Part shown: positions 55,620 through 64,000 of the stretch, in pieces | How positions within the stretch are numbered: position 1 is the first letter of the stretch | Layout of the letters: the number at the start of each line of letters is the position of its first letter | Assembly: GCA_015227615.1 (NCBI GenBank) | Contig: JAALGZ010000010.1 | Location: forward strand, 1,178,001-1,242,000 | Source: Labyrinthula sp. Ha | Taxonomy: Eukaryota > Sar > Bigyra > Labyrinthulida > Labyrinthulaceae | Direction: 5' to 3' | DNA length: 64,000 bases | Notes under the pieces: generated by a model | Seen by the model: the letters and a program-made list of their open reading frames with translations, nothing else | Databases searched by the model: none | Told to the model about the DNA's origin: nothing | Made by a program: the position numbers and the translations under genes

Positions 55620-58094
55620 CTACAAATCATTCATGGATGCGGGTTCTTCAGTAGTTTCAATCTTTGCTGGCACCGCTTCTACATCCTCAACTTTCACAGC
55701 TTCAACAGGTTTAATCTCTTCTTCCTCTTTAGGGATGACTACAGCTGCCGTACCAACAATTCCAGCAGTTGCAGCTAAGTTGTATACAAAATCTGTGTTC
55801 ACCAAATCTGGTCTCTCTGCTGCAAATTTTTGGGTCTCTTCCTTGTAAGCTTTAAGTGATGGACTTCCTGTAATCTTCAAGAATAACTCGGAGAAGACAT
55901 CTAATCTTCCGCTGCTGGCGACAATAGGTGCTCCAACTAGTAGAGTTAAGAAGAGCATTACACCAGCTCCAATTACCAGCATTACTGCAGCAGGAGTACC
56001 GTGACCAGCAGGTAGAAGTCCTAGGATTACGGCAAAGAGGGCTCCCCAACAAGAGTAAGGGAGTTGGGTCCAAACATGTGCTGTAATTTGACATCCAGAT
56101 CCAATTGAAGACAAAATTGTAGTGTCTGAGAGAATGGAACAGTGATCACCAAAGATCGCTCCAGCAAGAATAGCACTAAGTACAAGGGTGAAGATGGTCT
56201 CATCCCCAGAAGATGCTTCCCAAGATGCAAATCCAACCAAAGGGAACATGATCGACATTGTACCCCAACTAGTACCAGTGCAAAATGAAAGTAAACAAGC
56301 AACAATGAAGACAATTGTAGGCAAATTTTCTGGTGCAATGTCACCTCTGAGAATTATGTCGGTAAAAAACCTATCTGTAGCAGCGCCTTGAACTATTGAC
56401 TTGATGGTAAATGCAAGACAGAGTACCAAGATAGATGGTACCAAGTTTTTGAATCCCTCAATCCAAATTTCCACACTTTCTAAAAGGTACATCAATGGTC
56501 TTTTCTCATCAACTTCATCTCCTTCTACATCAATACCTTCCTGTGCAAGCAAGGTACTAGTTTTAAATCTGCAGTCAAATCCCTTCAAAAAACTAGTAGG
56601 GGTAGGAATTACCAAACTGTTACCTTCTTTAGATTGCAGGAGGTAAAATAGAGCTGTAAAGATTGAAGCACCTGCAGTTGAGTAAACCAACGCTTTAAAA
56701 GCATCAGTACTACCAAAAACATTTCTTAATGTCTCAGCTTCACCTTCTCCTAAACTCCGTCTTCCAATCTGAATCATGCTTGCTAGTAATGTGCAAAGGA
56801 AGAAAAGCAAAGGAATGAAAAAATTGTGAGCATTTGCTGGAGTCTTCTCGTCTTTCTCACTCTTATCTAGTCCCTTTGGTAACTCCATTCTTCCAGGACC
56901 TCCATCAGTACTCAAGTTAACTCTTGTTCTTCTTTCAGCGTAAAGCATTGGTCCAAATTCAATTCCAGCTACAATTAGTGTAACTTGGATGATTAACATG
57001 AAGATTGGGTAAAATCTACTAGGCAAAGTATTAATGAAAAGCGGATATGGTTCTGAAATGTCGTTCTGAAACGCAGATCTAGTTTTAACTTTTGTCACTT
57101 CCCCACCAATTAAACCTAATTCTAAAGCAATCCAGGAAGAAATTGGTGAAATAGATGCGATTGGTGCACTTGTAGAATCCACAACAAACGCAAGCTTTTC
57201 TCTAGAAACGTGAAACTTATCCATCAAAGTCTTGAATGAAGATCCTACGATCAAAGCAGAAGAGTAATCGTCAAAGAAAAGTCCAACTCCAGCTAGAACA
57301 GCTGCCAATTGAGTTGCTTTTGCACTTGTTGCTAACTTTCCAACTAAGTTTGTAAAACCTTGTTGTCCTCCACTTTTTCTAATCAAGGCAATGAATCCTC
57401 CAAGAAATAAGGTAAAAGTAATTGTTCTAAAGTTATATTCATCCAAAACACTTTTAAAAATATGTTTATCAAACAATTGAATGAAAGATAACCTCAAATT
57501 TCCCTCTTCAATAATAAATGATCCGACCCAGATTCCAAGAAACATAGATAAATGAACATTTCTTGAAAGCAAAGCAAAAATAACCAAGGAAATCAGGGGC
57601 AAAAGACTTTCGAATCCAGTTATCACGTACGCACTTATCTCAGAACTATCACTTCTAGTCACAGCACCTGATGGGATATTCACATTCACAGTGATATATC
57701 CGGTTCCTCTAGAAGTAAACTTGATAACTTTATCCTCATCTACGCCTTCTTGTACTACCGCTGTTGCGAGAAGAACTGTGAACTTTTCGCCTTCATCAAC
57801 TTCAGTCAAATCTACAGTTACATTGGCTTGCTGGTATTCCACTCCATCGACATCAAGACTCCACTGAACTATAGCAGCTTCAGTTGCGTTCTCCATGATT
57901 CCAGAGACTGTTGCTTGAAGGAACAAAAGCTCATTAACAAGAACTACATCCGGTTTATCAGCATCACCTGAAGTGCTTTGTTTGATGGAGTCTTGGCCAG
58001 CAAAGAGAGTTACCTTATCGATAGAAACGTTGAGGATCTGAGAGCTACTTTGGGAAAATATAGCTAAAAGAAATAAAAAGAAAAATGTTTTCAT
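55620..58094 (-). CDS. NhaC-family Na+/H+ antiporter, copy 2
   Basis: 824 residues, intronless, ATG start and TAG stop, the same length as copy 1 and alignable without gaps by eye. It has a signal-peptide-like start (residues 1-19, MKTFFFLFLLAIFSQ), a soluble N-terminal domain, then the NhaC membrane domain with the same motifs (FFDDYSSAL, DSTSAPIASISPISSW, GTSWGTMSIMFPL, GDHCSILSDTT) and an acidic tail. Differences from copy 1 cluster in the signal peptide and soluble domain, around residues 205-225, 325-350 and 450-500, and at the extreme C-terminus. Long stretches between are identical even at silent sites. Both copies lie on the same strand 20 kb apart. Role as for copy 1; the clustered changes could alter regulation or ion handling (inference). 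Confidence 0.95.
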   Translation of the reverse strand: MKTFFFLFLLAIFSQSSSQILNVSIDKVTLFAGQDSIKQSTSGDADKPDVVLVNELLFLQATVSGIMENATEAAIVQWSLDVDGVEYQQANVTVDLTEVDEGEKFTVLLATAVVQEGVDEDKVIKFTSRGTGYITVNVNIPSGAVTRSDSSEISAYVITGFESLLPLISLVIFALLSRNVHLSMFLGIWVGSFIIEEGNLRLSFIQLFDKHIFKSVLDEYNFRTITFTLFLGGFIALIRKSGGQQGFTNLVGKLATSAKATQLAAVLAGVGLFFDDYSSALIVGSSFKTLMDKFHVSREKLAFVVDSTSAPIASISPISSWIALELGLIGGEVTKVKTRSAFQNDISEPYPLFINTLPSRFYPIFMLIIQVTLIVAGIEFGPMLYAERRTRVNLSTDGGPGRMELPKGLDKSEKDEKTPANAHNFFIPLLFFLCTLLASMIQIGRRSLGEGEAETLRNVFGSTDAFKALVYSTAGASIFTALFYLLQSKEGNSLVIPTPTSFLKGFDCRFKTSTLLAQEGIDVEGDEVDEKRPLMYLLESVEIWIEGFKNLVPSILVLCLAFTIKSIVQGAATDRFFTDIILRGDIAPENLPTIVFIVACLLSFCTGTSWGTMSIMFPLVGFASWEASSGDETIFTLVLSAILAGAIFGDHCSILSDTTILSSIGSGCQITAHVWTQLPYSCWGALFAVILGLLPAGHGTPAAVMLVIGAGVMLFLTLLVGAPIVASSGRLDVFSELFLKITGSPSLKAYKEETQKFAAERPDLVNTDFVYNLAATAGIVGTAAVVIPKEEEEIKPVEAVKVEDVEAVPAKIETTEEPASMNDL

Positions 58095-58161
58095 GTTGTT
58101 TTATAGGGATAATTGTCTGAGGCTTTGGTATTTGGTGTAATTTCATTGCTGGTCAGAGTGA

Positions 58162-58188
58162 TTGTTTTGTCCCTTTGTTTGAGGGTGC
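58162..58188 (-). promoter_or_regulatory. Candidate promoter element, NhaC copy 2
   Basis: Counterpart of 38179-38204: GCACCCTC ... ACAAAACAA on the gene's strand, about 70-95 nt upstream of the ATG. Confidence 0.4.
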
Positions 58189-58362
58189 AGACACTTATTT
58201 AACCACGAATGTTTGGTCGACTCGGTTGAAACAGAGATAATTAGCATTGTTTTACTATAAGTTTTGTACGAAGAACGAGGCTCGGTTTGTGTTTATTGTG
58301 GTACAGGTATTATCATATTAAGATAATAGACATAAGCCGTATCAGTTTTGAACATTATTATT

Positions 58363-58440
58363 AAGGTTTCTTATCGTGCTTACCGTTAACTATCGGAAAG
58401 TTTCCGTTAACTATCTTCACGATAAGATAAGAAACCCTAA
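58363..58440. repeat. Palindromic/hairpin-forming sequence
   Basis: Left arm AAGGTTTCTTATCGTG and right arm CACGATAAGATAAGAAACC are inverted repeats (the right arm has a 5-nt insertion). Between them CCGTTAACTATC occurs twice as a direct repeat. About 270 nt upstream of NhaC copy 2. It could be a small MITE remnant or a regulatory hairpin. Confidence 0.6.
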
Positions 58441-59649
58441 TTGTTATACAAGATCTTGATTGGACAGGATTCTTCGTCAACTTGATTTAATTGTCCAATA
58501 GGATGTCTTAGTCTGTGCAGTCAAAACAATACTTTTTCAGAAAAGATACATAACAAATTTGTTAGAGTTTAAGTTTGATGGAACGTTGGAGAAAACAAAT
58601 CATTAAGATTTCTGCCATAGGTGGAAGAGGCTCTGATAGAAAAAACAGACCGTTTTAAAAGCTCTCACGTTTTCTTTAGGATATTTGTTCTAGGAAAGAC
58701 CAAGGCTAAGAACTTGGAATTATTAACTATCGTGTCTTTAGCAAGGTACTCAGAGCTGTTTTACTCTGTGTTTTTCTATTTTCAAATCAAAAGATGCGTT
58801 TATAACTATTTGAAAACATTTACTCTTTGTATTATGAAGTTTAAGCCTTGTCAGGATATAAGAGCTATGAAAAAGGGAGCCTTAGTCGAACTGTGCGAAG
58901 TAAGATAGCAGACATGCGAAAAATCACAGGATTACTTGGTTTGGGTACTTACGTATTTCTGTTTTCTGTTGTATCGCTTTTTACTCTTACACAAAATTTT
59001 GGACATTACGGAAGGATGGGTAAATTTTTAGTTGCTAGAATATTATTGATAACCTTTAAAAATTATTTAGCATTAGTTATGCTAATATAACTTGCTGGCT
59101 TCTGTGATGTTTCAGAATAAAGAGGATTTGAATTAATAACATTACAATATTAACGATATTGAGATATTCCTTTTCTGTCTACATGGACCTCTAATCATTA
59201 TTTTAAAAAGTTTTTCAAAGGATAGTACTTTGTACCATCACTTCTCTAGACAGAAGCGGCAGAGGGAGTCTGCAGCTAAATTTTTTTTATAGATTTTGTT
59301 GATATTGTGAGCCTAGTTTCAGCTGCCAACAACTTATAGAAATCCACAGCACCAAAGAGAAGCACAAAAAACAACAGAAAATTATCAATAAAATACAACA
59401 AAAAACTAAAAAACCATTTCCAACACAAATTGCAGAAAAGTTGTATTGCTAAATGACTCATTTAATTATTTGTTTTTTATTTGTTAAACTCTAGGTTTAT
59501 TCCTTTGAAAACCGTGGGTATTACCCAAATTAAGTTAACGAATCCTACTTAATGAGCATGGGATTGATTTAGCAACTGCTAAATTGATTTAGAAATAAAT
59601 TTTGTACCCTAGAAAATTTCTAGTTTTTCTAATGATATCAAATAATTCT

Positions 59650-61650
59650 TCAAAATCACTAATTAAATCGATTTAATTGCACAGGGTACTTTATTTAGTT
59701 AAATCTACCAAGACTCGCGTACCTACGGAAGGTCTTTATGTAGCTTATAAACACTTAGAGGTAAATAAATTCACAGCAACAGAGAAGTTGAAGGAAGAAG
59801 TGGGATGGAGCGAGGAAAGAGAGCAGGTAATCGTTTATCCAAGAAAGTCTTTCTTTACTATGTATGACGAAACAATCCTATTACTCGTTCTCAAAGGTTT
59901 CTCTCAGGAAGTCGGTAACCTCGTTGTATTTCAGGATGAAGAAATAAATGGAGCGAGTGACGTCAGAAGATTGAAACCTCGTCTAATGGTGGTTTTAGCA
60001 GGGTCATTTTTGTCAAACAAGTAGCGCTGTCATATTAATTCTAAAGAGTTATTTTTGATATGCCGTGCCTTTGAGTATATTGTACTGGTTTTGATAGTTC
60101 ATGCAGATGGAGCTTATCTGTATATCAATCATAGAGCTCTACCCTCGGTAGTTAGAATTAACCAGGAACAAGCACAGGGTATATTGGAATCGCCTTTGCT
60201 GGCGAATATTAAGACTATAGTCAGTATACTTGAAAATTTTGCATATCTCGAGCAATGACAACCTCGTACCTGATCTCCTTCCCAGATAGAATAAGACAAT
60301 GGGGCCCAGAATAGCACAGTGCATGGTTGCTTATAAAAATGAGGCCGTGGAATATTCGCACTTTTGTTCGAATAAAATGTTAGCAGACCTCGTACCGGTT
60401 TCTAAACCCAAATCGAAGAAAGATAACCATGAGAATGTCATGATAAAAAGCTATTGTCTCTCAAGGTCTCTGTGTGCTTCCAACATTATTTAGGCACATT
60501 AGAGCAGAGGATAGTGACATCTAGGATTATAAAAAAGCCCCAAACATTTTACTAAAAGATCTCGAACTTCAATACATAGTTTCGCTAAGGACAGGCAGGT
60601 TAGATCTGCAACACGAAATAATTGGCAAACATATTTCATAATTCTTGCTTTTTGGCTTGAACATTTGATACAATGGTACCAACTAAAAGATCTCAAAGAA
60701 GCCTCAGAAGCAAATGGATAAGGAACTAATATGAGAATATGGAAGAACAAACGGTATATACTACAAGGCGGTTTGCTTATGATACTTGGACAACTCATTC
60801 CGCGGTATTTGATCATGAGCCACGCCTCAAGGTGTGTTCCAGTGCATCAATAGAGAAGAATTATTCAGATGGATCTTACCTCCTTGGGATTCGGAAGTAT
60901 TTCATTTTTTTCCTAACCTAGTGTAGGAACATGTATTTCCACAACAAGCCCCCCCTCGGATTATACAATAACCCTATCGCCATATATTGTTAGCAAGAAG
61001 TTCGTACTAGAGCCGTCGTGTTAACTACCTCTTAATAAACCTAAGGGGATAAATATTGGTTATACTTGATTCAACCACCAGGAAGATACAATTATCATAC
61101 CACCATACCTCACAGAGAGAGAAGATAGCAGAACCGTTTTTGGAGTATAGACCAAGCCTCGGATTCTGCGAAAACTTCTTTGTAACCACCAGAAAAGAAA
61201 CACACTTCTCCATTTTGTGCTACGTGGTCCTTTTAATTCGATCGGGTTCGGGTAGAGATATACGTTCACACATTCTCCATGAACTAATTGACCCATATAC
61301 ATAACGAACAGCAGAAACCTGAGCAATTTAAGACTCTTAACAAGCTAGTATGGCATAATAAAATCTCAATGATCATAAAATCTATCACTAATCTCTTACA
61401 TGACAAAAAACAAACTAATAAAACGGAGATCCGGGTAAGCCAAAACGAGTTATTACTACTATGATATTGGTTCCAAGTTCATCTGCCCCTGAGAGGTATT
61501 AAGACTATTGCAACAAGGGAATACAGTGCTCTACGTGCCGGCTAGTCACGAGGAGCAGTCGAATCAAGCAGACAATATTTTAGCCCAGCCGAGCAAGGTA
61601 CAAAAGTATCCTTCGAAGTGGTCTGCCTAAAGCAGGGGACAGTGAATAGT
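59650..61650 (+). mobile_element. Probable decayed retroelement remnant
   Basis: This stretch is less AT-rich than its surroundings and has a series of plus-strand coding-like fragments in different frames. The clearest is near 61531-61632, where YVPASHEEQSNQADNILAQ resembles the end of a retroelement RNase H (V-P-G...N..AD.LSR). It is an old fossil with many breaks. The family is uncertain (DIRS-like or Ty3/Gypsy-like), and no terminal repeats were found. Confidence 0.3.
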
Positions 61651-64000
61651 CAAAGAAGCAAGAGAACCAGTCAAGTGATGTAGTTTAGTCTAGGTGACTG
61701 GGTTCTAATATCGAAACATGGTTAAGAGTATTTAAACACTAAAACAAATTTGTCGTGAATGAATCCTTACCAAATCATGGAACCACAGCCAGAAAACATT
61801 CATCTTATGGAATAACTCTTAAGAAGAATTAGTTCCGTATATGCCCCTAGCATATGGCTTTAACGCCGTTAACGTCCTATAGGAAGCAAGAAAATACAGG
61901 CATTATTCGTACAAAATTTTAAGAAGGGCGATACAGAGAAGATAACAGGAATTCCACTAGCCAAGGATAACAATAATTTCTAGCTATGAGCACGTAGGCT
62001 CTGGTTTTACGGGCATCAGGTTTTGTAGGAACCCCTGTTGATGATCTGCGATGACATGCTTACACTAGCCTCTTCGTACATAAAAAGTAAAGTTCAAGAC
62101 GGTTGGAGAAGGAATTTTATAGTTGGGTAATCTAAAACTAAAACTCCGAACTTAAGCTTGACAACCGAGGGACGAGAGTCCGTCAGTTGAAACTGAGCAA
62201 AACTCATATGAAATCACGGAGGAGGATTAAGTTGAACCTTAGGCTTTGGGCACTCTAGATTGTCTCATTGAAGAAAAGGAAATTTTGAGGATCGTGATTA
62301 TGAAGCCTGGGCCAGAAAATTATGTTAAGTACTAGGAAGGATATGTTTTCTCCTAGGAATCTGAGCATCAAGTAGCAACACAGATCCAAAGACTATAAAA
62401 CTTGCAGTCAATATGGATATTTCACAATCGCTGCTGTGACACACGTGAACTTAGGAGATTTCTGCTAAAAAAGTTTGGCATTGAGAACCTACAAACGAGT
62501 TTATAGGATATATTTAACACTTAGACGGAGAGAAAGATGCTGCCATTATTCACTCAAGAAGTCAAAGCTGGGAACGATCTTGATAATATGAAAACCCTAC
62601 ACCTCCGTAGAATTGGTGACTTGAAGCACTTCGAAAAATAAGCAAAATATACGTAGAATACCTATGATAGATATCGCTCTTATCCAACTTGGGAATCAGA
62701 AATAAATAGGAATTAGAAGATAAAATATTAAAGCTTTCGGTACGTCTGGTTAACACGACTGAAGACAATGAGTTATTAATTGGGAGCCTGTATCTCACTA
62801 TGCTTAACCTGTATTGCTTTGGCTCAGATGTTTTGAGTCTCCATTCGAAGCAAACCACCACAACCGATCATTTGAAAGGATTAATGAGATTTCCGAGCAG
62901 TTATTATTACATAAAGGACTCTACTTCCGTGACATCTATATTCTTCGAAGGTAATACTAAGATAACTTCATTTGATATGATCAACGGAGACAATTAAATA
63001 CTCTTGTAGAAAAATGGAAACATTTTTACGCTGCTAGGATTTGAAGTAATAACCTACTTTTACCAGACTACTCTAGATTATTCCCTCAGAATCTTGTATC
63101 TTTGAAGTTTACAAACCCGTGTGAAACAGAATATTTTCCCTTAAGTTGTAGTAGATTTACCTTGGAAAGCTGTTTCCTCGAACTCCAAACGCAGAGTCGC
63201 TTTACATTATCCAACTCGTTTGAACTCGAAATTTAGGGAACTGTTTTTTTTTCTGTACAATAGTTTGGTTTTTGAAGTTGACTTTTCCCTTGGGTTACAA
63301 ACTCAGGTTACCATTGTGATGTGGCTGTACCTGCACTTTAAGTCATTATCAGGCCAGTGTATTCACTTGAACCAAAGCATATAAATCAGAAACTTTATTA
63401 AAGAATTTTGTTTATTTTCTGCAACATTCTCTTAGTACCTTATTCTTATTTCACAGGAAGAAGCAAAAACCAACTACTTATTCAGGTACTCTTAGTGAAA
63501 CAATCTTAAATGTTTTCCCGTTGTTATTCTAACTACTTTACTAAAAGATTTTGCTAAGCCATAGACCTTCCATTGGCTATGACACCATAAGCTTCCTTTG
63601 ATCTACAAATTTGAGTTTATTTCCTACAGTAACAATGTTAAAAGGTACTAGGGTAGTTGAATGATTGAACTAGACCCCACCCCCACCCACTCGCTATCAA
63701 ATTACCCCTGGAATAAGTTGAGTGCCCCAATTTGTTTTTTTGGGGGGGATGATTTATGGCCTCTGACGAAACAATATCCCTCTTAGACCCCTTTTCCATA
63801 ACCTTTATATTATATGTAATATAGTATATTCTATGCGTTAAGACTGTTGACACAAGATAAAAACTTAACTGTAAATGGCATACACTCACTATTTCAAGAA
63901 GAAGGTAACTTAGCTCAAGAGAAACTTGTGTGGCATACTTCAAGGGAAAATAGCTTATGTAGCAGAAGCTACTTGTGTTCTTAATAGTTATGTGGATATT
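61651..64000. other. Region without supported genes
   Basis: Composition up to about 63 kb remains somewhat less AT-rich and may continue the decayed element. From 63 kb on I see only spacer-like DNA with homopolymer patches (for example a CCCCACCCCCACCC-like patch near 63676). No gene, RNA or repeat could be supported. Confidence 0.5.

Larger units (their letters stand above)
58095..59649. other. Upstream region of NhaC copy 2, no supported gene
   Basis: AT-rich. Contains the shared promoter-like block and the palindromic sequence listed separately. Overlapping open frames near 58621-59090 lack ATG-plus-motif support; I tried joining them with short GT-AG introns and found no convincing match. 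Confidence 0.5.

Noticed and set aside
1-64000. Bacterial or organelle origin, CRISPR arrays, ciliate genetic code
   Set aside because: Spliceosomal introns, a LINE and a chromovirus indicate a nuclear genome; no spaced identical repeats were seen; TAA and TAG act as true stops in all firm genes.

Overview
This window is nuclear DNA from a microbial eukaryote (protist or alga). It is strongly AT-rich and reads with the standard code; TAA, TAG and TGA all end genes. The host genes have spliceosomal GT-AG introns that are almost all 28 or 29 nt long. I could confirm these by exact frame closure in two unrelated genes. The sequence alone does not identify the species. Very short introns are known in Blastocystis, ciliates and chlorarachniophyte nucleomorphs, but the standard stop usage argues against the common ciliate code with reassigned TAA and TAG.

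Layout. 1-3.5 kb: AT-rich, no supported gene. 3.76-17.90 kb: a Ty3/Gypsy (chromovirus-like) LTR retrotransposon, lightly broken, whose 5' LTR is split by a full-length-looking LINE (3.93-8.18 kb) with a perfect 13-bp target duplication. Downstream of its protease, reverse transcriptase, RNase H, integrase and chromodomain, the LTR element carries an extra open frame for an MT-A70-type (DPPW) adenine methyltransferase. 18.67-30.70 kb: one giant gene (about 3,989 residues, three exons) for a DUF3638 ATPase with Walker A and B motifs, an E/Q-rich linker, an EF-hand-like segment and a VPS62/VPS13-like C-terminus. 31.17-31.62 kb: a small hydrophilic hypothetical protein. 31.91-34.84 kb, minus strand: a voltage-gated, cyclic-nucleotide-binding K+-type channel in 10-11 exons. 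35.63-38.11 kb, minus strand: an intronless NhaC-family Na+/H+ antiporter. 38.1-55.6 kb: about 17.5 kb of AT-rich DNA with no supportable gene, a TA microsatellite and two inverted copies of a short repeat. 55.62-58.09 kb, minus strand: a second NhaC paralogue, about 92% identical in protein, with a patchwork of identical and divergent tracts that points to gene conversion. 58.1-64 kb: no intact gene; about 59.65-61.65 kb looks like a much decayed retroelement.

Functional theme. The host genes include three membrane transport genes in a row on one strand (a K+-type channel and two Na+/H+ antiporters), which would suit ion homeostasis; this grouping is an inference. The two most unusual items are the retrotransposon-borne MT-A70 methyltransferase and the near-constant 28-nt intron length.
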